Source: a virus. Taken from it: a DNA stretch of 48,172 nucleotides. The notes beneath the pieces were generated by a model. It searched no databases. It worked only from the letters and a program-made list of their open reading frames with translations, and was not told the DNA's origin. The translations under genes were made by a program, and so were the position numbers. Of the stretch, positions 6,451-14,324 are shown one piece after another. The stretch covers positions 1-48,172 of IMG/VR virus record IMGVR_UViG_3300025913_000377; one strand, written 5' to 3'. Each line of letters opens with the position of its first letter. Position 1 is the stretch's first letter.

Positions 6451-6730
6451 TGCGGGCGTCCTGTTGATTGGAGATGATGGCGATATCGTTCACGCGCTCG
6501 GTAGCGGCCTTGTCCTTGGCCGCGTCGTTGACCTGAAGCGCCTTGTTCGCGGTGTCGGCGTTGGTCTTCGCCAGCGCGGCCCATCCCGCATTGAACGCCC
6601 GGTTATAGGCGGACGTGACAGCGATGCCGTGAAGGAACCATGCGGCCACGACAGCGACGACAATGCCGATCGCCACTCGCCAGTTGCGCCAGAGATAGGA
6701 GCCGATGCTTTCGGCGAGCGTCCATATCAT
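6335..6730 (-). CDS. Inner-membrane spanin (Rz-like)
   Basis: 131 residues with one N-terminal transmembrane helix (about 19-38) and a periplasmic helical region rich in Ala, Asn, Asp and Lys (ALAKTNADTANKALQVND), as expected of the coiled-coil i-spanin. Its 3' third overlaps the Rz1-like lipoprotein in a different frame. It starts in a 4-base overlap with the holin-like gene, so the order holin, Rz, Rz1 is preserved. Confidence 0.75.
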   Translation of the reverse strand: MIWTLAESIGSYLWRNWRVAIGIVVAVVAAWFLHGIAVTSAYNRAFNAGWAALAKTNADTANKALQVNDAAKDKAATERVNDIAIISNQQDARNVVISSAPPSSTGAATRAANCVRWTQQHPGRTDRAAGC

Positions 6731-7053
6731 GGCGTCTCTACCTTCGTTGTGGTGGTGACGGTTGGCGTTGGGGCAGGTGTGTCGCCGTCGCCGCCGGATG
6801 CCTCAAAGCCATCTCGGGACAGCTTGAGCGTGCGCCGGTTGATCGCCATGCCCAGCGTGCCCAGCACAAGCAGGGCGCCGCCGAGTGCGAGAAAGCCCAG
6901 CTTGGCGATAGGGTCGATTCGGTCGCGCCACATGGCCTGATAGGCGAGCAAGTAGAGGACAGCCGACGCGAACACGGTCATTGCGACAGCGCCGCCGATC
7001 GACGCGAGCAGCGCCCATTTCGCGCGCCAGTCGCGGGGCGTAAGGTCCGTCAT
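6727..7053 (-). CDS. Putative holin with two transmembrane helices
   Basis: 108 residues: basic N-terminus, helices at about 15-38 and 51-71, then a hydrophilic Thr/Pro/Val-rich tail (TPAPTPTVTTTTKVETP). Size, topology and position between endolysin and spanins support a holin that opens the inner membrane for the endolysin. The long TP-rich tail is unusual. It overlaps both neighbours by 4 bases. No sequence family was recognised, so the call rests on context. Confidence 0.65.
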   Translation of the reverse strand: MTDLTPRDWRAKWALLASIGGAVAMTVFASAVLYLLAYQAMWRDRIDPIAKLGFLALGGALLVLGTLGMAINRRTLKLSRDGFEASGGDGDTPAPTPTVTTTTKVETP

Positions 7054-7487
7054 GACAGATACATCGCCTTCTCAGCGGCGCGGCGACGCACAAGGCCCTT
7101 CAGGACGACTCCGGCCTGTTTCGTCCACCGGTCGAATTGCGCAGCCGCCTGATCGCTCTGCCCCGCAAGATGAAGGCGGAGTAGTGTGGATTTTCGGAAC
7201 GCTTCGGCGCCGATGTTATAGGCGAGCGAGACGCAGGCATCGAACTGGCCCTGGGTCGTTTTAGCTCCCGCCAGCATCGTTTCCACGCTGTGCGCAAAGC
7301 GGTTGAGATCAGTTGCAAACCGCGCATCGGCCTGTTCCTGTGTCCAAGTCATGCCAAGGCGAATGTCGGGACCGGTTGAGCCCCAACCGATCGTCGGAAC
7401 GTCGTGGCTGGTCGGCATGTACGAGGTCAGCCGGCATTGTTCGAAGCCCTTGATAAGGGCCTCGCACGCTTTCGATGGCGTCATCAA
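7050..7487 (-). CDS. Endolysin, GH24 lysozyme
   Basis: 145 residues of the T4-lysozyme/lambdoid GH24 type (muramidase). The N-terminal catalytic block is IKGFEQCRLTSY with Glu16, followed by HDVPTIGWGSTG, giving the E-(x8)-D/C-(x5)-T arrangement. Mid-protein NRFAHSVETML and LAYNIGAEAF are family-typical. No signal peptide or SAR helix is seen, so export should depend on the holin next door. Confidence 0.9.
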   Translation of the reverse strand: MMTPSKACEALIKGFEQCRLTSYMPTSHDVPTIGWGSTGPDIRLGMTWTQEQADARFATDLNRFAHSVETMLAGAKTTQGQFDACVSLAYNIGAEAFRKSTLLRLHLAGQSDQAAAQFDRWTKQAGVVLKGLVRRRAAEKAMYLS

Positions 7488-7500
7488 TGGATCCTTCTGG

Positions 7501-7776
7501 TTAGGCGGCGCCGAGCGCTTCAGCCTTCAGCGCTGCGTACGCGACACAATCTATAGCGGAATCCTTGTGGAACTCCGGGCGCTGCCACTGGCGAGCATCC
7601 TTCACGATCTGCATGAATAGCCACCCGTCCCCTTCGGTCAGCTTGCCGCCAGTGATCGCGTTATACGCGGTGACGGCATTGATCATGTACCGTTGGCCAT
7701 CTGTGGTGTCGTAGGACTTGCCGCGCTCGCCAAGAAGCTCTTCGGCGCGTTCGAGGTAGGATATTGCGTCGCTCAT
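7501..7776 (-). CDS. DUF6378-like phage protein
   Basis: 91 residues with ERGKSYD, TAYNAITGGKLTEGDGWLF and a closing IDCVAYAALKAEA, the pattern of a small phage family (DUF6378) often found near lysis or nucleotide-metabolism genes. Its biochemical role is unknown. It overlaps the upstream phosphoesterase gene by 4 bases. Confidence 0.65.
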   Translation of the reverse strand: MSDAISYLERAEELLGERGKSYDTTDGQRYMINAVTAYNAITGGKLTEGDGWLFMQIVKDARQWQRPEFHKDSAIDCVAYAALKAEALGAA

Positions 7777-8915
7777 GCCGCCATCTCCAACATCGGTACA
7801 CCGCAGCGAATACGGGTCATCTCCCCGAAGTCGCGGTGATAGACGATCGCCTTCATGTCCCGCGCCGAACGGTAGCCCATGTGGGTGTGCCAGCTATCCT
7901 TGGCCGCGAGCGTGCGATGCGTTTCGACCGTGCAACCTGGATGGTCTTTGACTTGGTCATGATGGAAATGGCCGCAGTGAAACACGCGGAACTTGGTGCG
8001 ACCCCACGCCTCACCCTGATCGTCGGCCATGATAAGCGGGAGTTCGCCTAGCTTGGCGCCATCACCATGCGTCGAGCCGATCAACACCTTGCCGAACTCG
8101 AAATAGTAGAAGCTGGCCGGCGACATATCGATTTCGACGCGGACCTCGTTGCGGAAGTGGGCGTTGAGCGCCACAGCGAGCATGAAGGCTTGGTGCGGGT
8201 CATGATTGCCGCGATTGTTACGCACGATGACCCGGCGATGCTTTTCGAGTAGTCGATAGATGCAGTGCACCATGGCGTCCAAGGCGACGACGGCGATACG
8301 CGGAAAGCGCCCGTCAACGTCAAGACTGGCCCCGCTTCGGGGCGTCCGGTTGCTGCTGTCGTCTGCGTGGAACAGGTCGCCCAAATTGAGCAGCATCGCC
8401 AGTTCGGACGCGGGTGCGGACGCCACCAGTCGGTCAATCGCTGCGAGCGTCAGGCGACTGGCGATTGCCAGGTCGAAATTCTCCCCCGTCTCCTTGGCCC
8501 AGCTCAAAAGCCCGAAGTGTGGATCTCCCATGGGATAGACGGTGAGTAAGTCAGCGTCGCAAATCGATGGCGCGGCAATGGTCGGCGCGGGAGGCGCATT
8601 TTCAGCCAGCCCTTCGATCCACGCGCGTAAAACCTCTTGGGCTTGCTCTTGGTCTGGAGACTGTCGCTCCCACGTACGCTCTACGCTGCCGTCTGCCGCC
8701 CGCTGGACGGTGACTTTGCCCATCAGGTAACCTGGGGCCACTCCGTTCGAGAAATGCCCTGGCGCCGCTCCTAGGCGTGCTGCGTGCTTCAACCGACTGC
8801 CTAGCGTCGATCGCGGCATCCCAAGGGCAAGCGCGGCGGCTGTGACAGACCCATGCTCGCGCACGGCCTCGACTGCCGCGAACGCTAATTCGTCCGCTAG
8901 CGGGGGTGTTGGCAT
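7773..8915 (-). CDS. Metallophosphoesterase with N-terminal helix-turn-helix
   Basis: 380 residues. Residues about 17-50 form a helix-turn-helix (HGSVTAAALALGMPRSTLGS). The calcineurin-like phosphoesterase follows with all metal ligands visible: GDPHFG (Asp131, His133), GDLFHADD (Asp180), NRGNHD (Asn237, His238), His283 in THGDG and GHFHHD (His316, His318). Such domains hydrolyse phosphodiesters, including DNA or cyclic nucleotides. The gene is common in podovirus late regions; its substrate is unknown. The HTH suggests a DNA-directed enzyme (inference). Confidence 0.85.
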   Translation of the reverse strand: MPTPPLADELAFAAVEAVREHGSVTAAALALGMPRSTLGSRLKHAARLGAAPGHFSNGVAPGYLMGKVTVQRAADGSVERTWERQSPDQEQAQEVLRAWIEGLAENAPPAPTIAAPSICDADLLTVYPMGDPHFGLLSWAKETGENFDLAIASRLTLAAIDRLVASAPASELAMLLNLGDLFHADDSSNRTPRSGASLDVDGRFPRIAVVALDAMVHCIYRLLEKHRRVIVRNNRGNHDPHQAFMLAVALNAHFRNEVRVEIDMSPASFYYFEFGKVLIGSTHGDGAKLGELPLIMADDQGEAWGRTKFRVFHCGHFHHDQVKDHPGCTVETHRTLAAKDSWHTHMGYRSARDMKAIVYHRDFGEMTRIRCGVPMLEMAA

Positions 8916-8936
8916 GCAGCGCTCCCTATGCTGTTG

Positions 8937-9170
8937 CTATTTGAATGCGGCTGTTATCGCGGCAAGGATCGCAGCGAGCTTTGCGCCCACGACACCGGCA
9001 GCAATGGCGACACCGATCAAGATACCGGTGCCCTTGTTTCGGAGGGCGGCAAGGTCCGCGATGTCCTTGTTCTGCGCCGTCTCGATTGAAGCAAGGCGGT
9101 CTTCTACCCGCTCCAAGATTGCCTCAATGCGGGCAAGGCGCTCCACCTGAGAACCCCCTGCCCCGCTCAT
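8937..9170 (-). CDS. Coiled-coil plus single TM protein (hemolysin XhlA/holin-accessory-like)
   Basis: 77 residues: an amphipathic coiled-coil (VERLARIEAILERVEDRLASIE) followed by a C-terminal transmembrane helix (GILIGVAIAAGVVGAKLAAI). This architecture resembles XhlA-type proteins that accompany holins and endolysins. Sequence identity to that family is not certain. It lies upstream of the phosphoesterase in the lysis-proximal part of the late operon. Confidence 0.6.
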   Translation of the reverse strand: MSGAGGSQVERLARIEAILERVEDRLASIETAQNKDIADLAALRNKGTGILIGVAIAAGVVGAKLAAILAAITAAFK

Positions 9171-9200
9171 TGAGGGCGCACCAATGCTATCACCGATGCT

Positions 9201-9428
9201 GTGGGCATGGCGTTCTCCGGTATATCGTTGGGTAGATGGCTACTTCTCGGCGGCGGTGTTTTTGGCTACACGGCCACCATGTCTCGATATGATCGTCAGC
9301 GGGAGCGCAAGCGGCTCCTAATTGTTGTGTGCGTCGTCGCCGTATTCGGCGGTGCGTTTATCTGGTGGGGCTCGCACGCGAACGGAAGTTTAGCCGGCCT
9401 CGAACAAGAAACCTCGACCAAGCGGTAG
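9201..9428 (+). CDS. Small two-helix membrane protein, antisense to the late operon
   Basis: 75 residues from GTG 9201 (ATG 9207 also possible). Two hydrophobic segments (SLGRWLLLGGGVFGYTA and LLIVVCVVAVFGGAFIWW) flank a strongly basic loop (RYDRQRERKR), so both ends should be outside the cytoplasm. The minus strand holds no gene over 9171-9498, so this fills a real gap in the late operon. A shorter form from ATG 9276 would have one helix. Likely accessory (moron-like) gene; no promoter of good quality is visible. Confidence 0.5.
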   Translation: MGMAFSGISLGRWLLLGGGVFGYTATMSRYDRQRERKRLLIVVCVVAVFGGAFIWWGSHANGSLAGLEQETSTKR

Positions 9429-9431
9429 GCG

Positions 9432-9632
9432 GTGGTGATCGGCGCCCGAGATATTTTAGGCTGGCTACTTCGCTTCCCGAATTGGGTAGCCGATGATTTT
9501 ACCGCGCGGCACGAAAGGGAATTTGAACCACAGCGGGATTTCGTTGGCATGTGTCGCTGCGGCGAGCGCCTGACGACGGATGCTGAACGCTCCCTTGGTG
9601 AATGCGCAGAGTGTGCGTCGCGATGGTGGTAA
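9432..9632 (+). CDS. Small zinc-ribbon-like protein, second gene of the antisense cassette
   Basis: 66 residues from GTG 9432, three bases after the preceding stop. The C-terminus contains CRCGERL and GECAECASRW, a compact C-x-C...CxxC pattern suggesting zinc binding. The last 134 bases overlap the 3' end of the minus-strand gene 9499-9801; one of the two reading frames there must be poorly constrained. Confidence 0.5.
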   Translation: MVIGARDILGWLLRFPNWVADDFTARHEREFEPQRDFVGMCRCGERLTTDAERSLGECAECASRWW

Positions 9633-9801
9633 CCATTACGCCGTAGAGGCTGAGTTGCGCCTGAGGCTCGGGGAGTCCGAAGCGCCATGCCAGATAGCCC
9701 AGCGCAAACACGCCCACCGTTATCGCCGCCGCCCGATTGAACAGCGACGACGGCAGTACGACCAAGAGCATCAACGCCCATATGATTTGGTCCGGCGTCA
9801 T
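9499..9801 (-). CDS. Phage membrane protein
   Basis: 100 residues. Residues 1-60 have two or three hydrophobic helices (IIWALMLLVVLPSSLF, AITVGVFALGYLAW, LYGVMVTTIAT). The last 30 residues are polar, Ser/Arg-rich and overlap the + strand gene 9432-9632, so the C-terminus may have been altered by insertion of that cassette. Context suggests a lysis- or envelope-related role; not recognised. Confidence 0.55.
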   Translation of the reverse strand: MTPDQIIWALMLLVVLPSSLFNRAAAITVGVFALGYLAWRFGLPEPQAQLSLYGVMVTTIATHTLRIHQGSVQHPSSGARRSDTCQRNPAVVQIPFRAAR

Positions 9802-9803
9802 GA

Positions 9804-9902
9804 TTAGAAGCCGGGTTTCTCGCGCGGGGTTGGGGTCGGTGTGGGTGTAGGAGTTGGCGTGGGTGTTGGAGCCGGGTGGCTCACTTGTCCGTCTTCAGGC
9901 AT
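9804..9902 (-). CDS. 32-residue Thr-Pro repeat peptide
   Basis: ATG 9902 follows AAGGAGCAACGCC, a good ribosome site, and the stop is 2 bases before the next start. The peptide consists of a short acidic start, seven consecutive Thr-Pro pairs and a basic end (REKPGF). Codons for Thr and Pro vary, which argues for selection on the protein rather than a simple DNA repeat. A similar TP-rich run ends the holin-like protein (6727-7053). Function unknown. Confidence 0.55.
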   Translation of the reverse strand: MPEDGQVSHPAPTPTPTPTPTPTPTPREKPGF

Positions 9903-9935
9903 GGCGTTGCTCCTTGGTTGTTGAGGATTTGGTCA

Positions 9936-12900
9936 TCAGCCCAGGCCATTGATCGCAGCGGCGACATAAGCACCCATGTAGGCGTGCCCCCTCGCCTTCG
10001 GGTGAAGGTTGCCGTTCATCCAGGTAGGGTCGGTGACGTTGGCGTGCTGTCCGACGTAAGGATCACTACCATAGTCCGCCAATGCATCTGCGAACGTTTG
10101 CCAGTTTGCCTGCAGCCAAGCATTGATTAGTAGACGCGATGCCTCAAAACTTGTGTCTGTCTGCCCGCCAGTGAAGGAGTTGTTCCGGGGCAGGATTGTG
10201 CATACGACTATCTTTGCGGTCGGATTTGCCGCCTTGATTGCTGCGCAATGTGCCTGAATGCGACCCTGCACCGTCGCGGCATTTGTAGCGTCGCCGTTCG
10301 CGGCGCTCAGGGCAGCTAGGTCGTTGGTGCCATAGGCATAGGCGACGATGTTGGTCACGCCCGCCCTTACCGTTGAGGTTACTTGGGCGGCGATAGTAGC
10401 TGACGCTGCGAGCGCGGTATCTCCCTCAAGCCCATTGTTGAACACCTTGAAGTCGCGGTCGAGCACCGGCAGGATCTGGCGCCACCAAGGCTGAACAGTG
10501 CTGTCAGCCCCGACAGTGATACTATCCCCGACAGGGATGAGACGATCGCGGGGCTGCGGCGCCAATCGCATTACGCGGCTGATACATTGCCTCAGCGTTT
10601 GCATCTCTGCTGGGGTGCGCTTGGTGGGATAAACGATGAACGCGGCGTAGTCGCCCCAATAGGTGTAGGAGAAGGTATTGGCAGCGCCAACATAGCCGCC
10701 TGTCAGTGTGAAGGCGCTAAGTCCTCCGGCTGTAGCAACTTCGTCGTTGCACATGTAGTCGCTGACACCGCTGCCGAAGCTGGCCCCCATAACGTGCGGC
10801 GTGCTCTCGATGCGAGTGCCCACCAAGTTCACGTTGCCGATCGGCTGCAGCCTGCCATCGCGCGCGATCGTAGTTAGCAGCAGCCGGTTGAGGTAGCTGG
10901 CGTCGTTTCCGAGCTCGCAGAAGGCGTTGCCGTGACCCGATGCCGAGACGAGGCCCGCCGTTATCACGGTACAGTTCTGTCGACTGACCGAGTGCGCAAC
11001 TGGGATTGCCATGCCCAGGACCGTGCCGCCCCAAAAGCTGATTGTGCGCAGACCATGGATGTCGTTGCGCGTCGTTCCGATAACTTGGTTGATATAGACC
11101 GGCTTTCCCGCAACTTCGGTCAGGTCATACCCGTTTCCGCTCTGGTCGTAGATGATCGAATACCAGGCGTTCACCGAGCCGTCGTTGATGAACTTGTCGA
11201 CCGCCTCCCAATCGGCGACGTACACCTTTCTATTGCTGTCAAATACGAAGCCGATATCGAGCGTCGTGCTGTCGCTGCTTCGCTTTACCTGAAAGCAATT
11301 ACCCGCATATGCGGCGCGCATCTTCCAAGGCGCAAAGGCCAGCGACGCGCCAGTGATGCGATCGAGCGGAAGCGTCTGCCGCCCCATCGGTATATTGCTG
11401 AGATCGTTTACCGCCCACACCGCTTTGCCCGTCTGCGGGGTTGAGCACATATACTGCGTGCCGTCCTTCATCCCCCAGAGATCGCCGGCGACATAGCCTA
11501 GGCTAGTATCATCCGTTGGGGATGGGGCTCGGTTAATGGATTTTGATGCGTTGCCGCCTTGCGCGATAGTGAGCACGGTGCCGGTATATTGACCGCCGCC
11601 GGAAGTCGTGCCCGCCACATTTCCAGGAAAATAGGTAGCCCCGCCGCTGCCTACATTGATGCTACCGTTATAGCTTGCTTCATATCTCTTTCCCGTAGCA
11701 CTCCCGGCGAATGTCATCCCGGCGGCCCAGATTGCAGCGCCCATGTCGCAAAAAGCGAACGACGCTCCAAAAGCCGGAATGCCTGTGATAGTTAGCGTAA
11801 CGCCCTGAATATTGATGACGCCACTAAGGCGCGTTAAGGCATGATAGTTCGCCGCCCCTGTAACAGAGTAATTTGCCGTGAAGACCACCTGGGCGCCAGT
11901 GATACTATAGATATGAGCCTGTGAGCATACGCCAAAGTTAACGTTGGCGATCGATATGATCGCGCCCTGCTCAGCCCTAACACCCGAACCTGCCGTCGCC
12001 TGAAGCTTCATACCCTCGATGAAGTACTTGGTGCGAATACCGATCGCGACCACACCGTCATTAGGCCCCGCAATAATGACGTTCGCAGGTGTAGCGAGAT
12101 TGCCACGAACGATGACGCTGGGGTAGGCCACGTCTCGAAAGTTGATCGTCTGCGCATAGGTGCCGTCCGCAATCTGGATCACCCACCCGGCGCCAGGGGC
12201 GAAGCCCTTCGGATCGTAAGGCAACTTGGCCAGCGTATCGATAGCCGCCTGGATCGTCAGAAACGCGCGGGCGGCGGTATTCGCGAACCCATCGTTAGCG
12301 TCGTTGCCGTCAGCCCTGACATAGAGGGTACGCGCCGTCATCAGCTCTGGATTGGCTATATATCCACCATCTTCCACTTCGTACGCAGTGCCGCCGAGCG
12401 GATTTCCGGTCAGGCTGGAGATGTTCAGAATGCCGGCGTCGTGCACCAGAATACGGCCCGTCGCCGTGCCGACAATGGTCGCGCTGTCCAGATTCACGGA
12501 CGCGTCATTGATTCCGAACAGGTAGGTCGAAAAGGTGGGGTTAGAGACGTAGGTCAGGGTCTGCGCCGCAAAATCGATGATCGATCGCTTGGTCGCGTGC
12601 AGGAACGTCACCGCATTACCGGCAACCGTCGTCGGGCCGAGTGCGCGCACCGACGCATGATGCTGCGTTATAATCATGTCCGTCGCCACGTCGCCGAAGC
12701 GGCAGTTGCGATGCTCCAGCATAGCATTGCTGGCAACGCTCCAGCCGGCCCCGCTGATAGTCGTGCTCATGGTGACGCCTGCGAGCAGCAGATACGCCCC
12801 GTTTTCCATCGTGAGGGCATTGTTACCCGCTACCGAAATGACGACGTTGGCTGGCGTTGCTTCGTTGCCAAGGATGCGGAGGGGCTGGCCGGCGGCTGCG

Positions 12901-13415
12901 CCCAGGGCCGTGCCGCGCAAGGCGATTGGATTGGTATACGTGCCGTCCGCGACCTGAATGGTGACCACCTGGCCGTTGAGGTCGAGCGTGTCGTAAACGG
13001 TGTCGATCGCCTTCTGGATGGTCAGGAACGCGGCGCCCGCGCTGTTGGCCAGCCCGGAATTGCCATCGTTGCCATCGTTGCGGACATAATATGTCCGGTT
13101 GGCGGAAAGCGGGCGGCGCGTGGCGCTGTCAGCGCCTTGTGGCATGCCGACGTTATCGACGCGCTTAATGAACGTTGCCGCATCGGGGGCGTAGATGTTA
13201 AGGTGGTAAGTGCCCGGTGAGACGTAGAATGACATGTTGCCCGCGTCGTCAGTTCGCGCCATGTCCGTATAACCAGAAACCGTCGCAATGGGCGTACCGC
13301 TGTCATCAGCGGAAAGAGTGATGACATTGCCGGTCGCAGGGTCGGTCAGGCGGACGAAATACCCGACCAAGCTATCGCCCTTGGTATTGGTGATAGCCTC
13401 GAAGAAATGGAACAT
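9936..13415 (-). CDS. Tail spike with two beta-helix modules and C-terminal SGNH/GDSL esterase
   Basis: 1159 residues. Residues 1-100 form the virion-attachment part. Two related pectate-lyase-like modules start at about 109 (YYVRNDGNDGNSG) and 362 (LYVRADGNDANDG), each followed by FLTIQ-x-AID and DGTY, indicating internal duplication. Residues about 690-770 resemble the arabinofuranosidase-B-type lectin fold (RSSDSTTLDIGF, IIYDQSGNGYD). The C-terminus is an SGNH hydrolase: GDSIT (about 962), GTND (about 1030) and HPKARGH (about 1138). It should bind and de-esterify surface polysaccharide during adsorption, fixing host range. Confidence 0.85.
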   Translation of the reverse strand: MFHFFEAITNTKGDSLVGYFVRLTDPATGNVITLSADDSGTPIATVSGYTDMARTDDAGNMSFYVSPGTYHLNIYAPDAATFIKRVDNVGMPQGADSATRRPLSANRTYYVRNDGNDGNSGLANSAGAAFLTIQKAIDTVYDTLDLNGQVVTIQVADGTYTNPIALRGTALGAAAGQPLRILGNEATPANVVISVAGNNALTMENGAYLLLAGVTMSTTISGAGWSVASNAMLEHRNCRFGDVATDMIITQHHASVRALGPTTVAGNAVTFLHATKRSIIDFAAQTLTYVSNPTFSTYLFGINDASVNLDSATIVGTATGRILVHDAGILNISSLTGNPLGGTAYEVEDGGYIANPELMTARTLYVRADGNDANDGFANTAARAFLTIQAAIDTLAKLPYDPKGFAPGAGWVIQIADGTYAQTINFRDVAYPSVIVRGNLATPANVIIAGPNDGVVAIGIRTKYFIEGMKLQATAGSGVRAEQGAIISIANVNFGVCSQAHIYSITGAQVVFTANYSVTGAANYHALTRLSGVINIQGVTLTITGIPAFGASFAFCDMGAAIWAAGMTFAGSATGKRYEASYNGSINVGSGGATYFPGNVAGTTSGGGQYTGTVLTIAQGGNASKSINRAPSPTDDTSLGYVAGDLWGMKDGTQYMCSTPQTGKAVWAVNDLSNIPMGRQTLPLDRITGASLAFAPWKMRAAYAGNCFQVKRSSDSTTLDIGFVFDSNRKVYVADWEAVDKFINDGSVNAWYSIIYDQSGNGYDLTEVAGKPVYINQVIGTTRNDIHGLRTISFWGGTVLGMAIPVAHSVSRQNCTVITAGLVSASGHGNAFCELGNDASYLNRLLLTTIARDGRLQPIGNVNLVGTRIESTPHVMGASFGSGVSDYMCNDEVATAGGLSAFTLTGGYVGAANTFSYTYWGDYAAFIVYPTKRTPAEMQTLRQCISRVMRLAPQPRDRLIPVGDSITVGADSTVQPWWRQILPVLDRDFKVFNNGLEGDTALAASATIAAQVTSTVRAGVTNIVAYAYGTNDLAALSAANGDATNAATVQGRIQAHCAAIKAANPTAKIVVCTILPRNNSFTGGQTDTSFEASRLLINAWLQANWQTFADALADYGSDPYVGQHANVTDPTWMNGNLHPKARGHAYMGAYVAAAINGLG

Positions 13416-13429
13416 GAGCGGCGCTCCGA

Positions 13430-13867
13430 TTATGGATTATTTACGAGGGTGACGGACACGCCGGTTGCAGCGGTAACGCCTAGAGAGTCGGTGACGGTGC
13501 AAGATGCGAAGCCGTCTACTTCTGCTTCCGATAATACGAAGGCGGAGAAATTAGTTGTGGCGCTGTGGGGGAACGAAACCGACACGTCAGACCCGGTCCA
13601 GTCATACGTGTATGGACCCAATCCGCCCGTTGGCGTCACTGTCACCGATCCGCTGGTGACCGTGACACCATGCTTGGATCCGCCGTCACCAAATGCGCTT
13701 GGTGGCGATGCAAGTGCGGTCATCGGCAGCACGAACGTAAACAGCGCGTGCCACGCCCCGCCCTTGTAGATCTCGCCCCTGGTAAGCGTGCGCCATGAGC
13801 CGCCGCGATAAAGCTCGCCGCGCGTGATCGAGTGCCAGCTACCACCGACACGAATGTCAGGGTTCAT
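13430..13867 (-). CDS. Tail appendage protein with GGSW repeats and Ig/PKD-like domain
   Basis: 145 residues. The N-terminus has three tandem repeats of about 12 residues (VGGSWHSITRGELY, RGGSWRTLTRGEIY, KGGAWHALF), a motif seen in phage tail proteins. Then comes an Ig/PKD-like beta domain with GPYTYDWTGSD and a Thr/Val-rich end. It lies between the spike and a fibre-adaptor protein and overlaps the latter by 4 bases. A role in spike attachment or host-surface binding is inferred. Confidence 0.7.
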   Translation of the reverse strand: MNPDIRVGGSWHSITRGELYRGGSWRTLTRGEIYKGGAWHALFTFVLPMTALASPPSAFGDGGSKHGVTVTSGSVTVTPTGGLGPYTYDWTGSDVSVSFPHSATTNFSAFVLSEAEVDGFASCTVTDSLGVTAATGVSVTLVNNP

Positions 13868-14199
13868 GCCGAGTAGTAGAACACCCGGTCACCTTCCGCC
13901 GGGCTCGCTGGTCGGGAACTGCCTTCAATCAGGTGGTAGTCGCGTCCGCTGATCAGGGTTGGGTCAACGTTGTAACGATAGGAGCCGGCGCCGTTGAAGA
14001 AGATTGCGCCGGTGAAGGTGCCGCCAGCATAAGGCATGCCGGTCGTGATCGCTGACACGGTGTTGTTGAGCGTCTTGCCGTCCGCCATAAGCTGGCGAAT
14101 GGCGTTGTTGACGTTCCCGGCCGCGCACCCTTCCGCAACGTTCGTCCCTGCGATCGACGTGTTGACCGAAGGCGTTGTGCTATAATCTGAGAAGGCCAA
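13864..14199 (-). CDS. Tail fibre/spike adaptor-type protein
   Basis: 111 residues. The N-terminus MAFSDYSTTPSVNTSIAG followed by VAEGCAAGNVNNAIRQLMAD is the conserved start of many phage tail-fibre proteins (the module that docks on the virion). The remainder (GGTFTGAIFFNGAGSY) is a short beta region, much shorter than a full fibre, so this protein probably bridges virion and receptor-binding proteins. Confidence 0.75.
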   Translation of the reverse strand: MAFSDYSTTPSVNTSIAGTNVAEGCAAGNVNNAIRQLMADGKTLNNTVSAITTGMPYAGGTFTGAIFFNGAGSYRYNVDPTLISGRDYHLIEGSSRPASPAEGDRVFYYSA

Positions 14200-14324
14200 T
14201 GCTAGTCCTTTCCCATCGCCGGCAGGCGTGGTATTGTGGTCGAATGCCGATGTGGACGATTGCCGCTGGAGCGGCCCTGTCAGTCCCGCTTAGAGTGTGG
14301 CTGTCGAACAGGCGTATTGCAAAG

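Noticed and set aside
12441-13220. 259-codon + strand ORF
   Set aside because: Fully antisense to the spike gene, whose beta-helix and esterase motifs are clear; Arg/His-rich shadow.
9936-14199. Diversity-generating retroelement associated with the tail proteins
   Set aside because: Some podoviruses vary their receptor-binding protein this way, but no reverse transcriptase ORF and no template/variable repeat pair was found.
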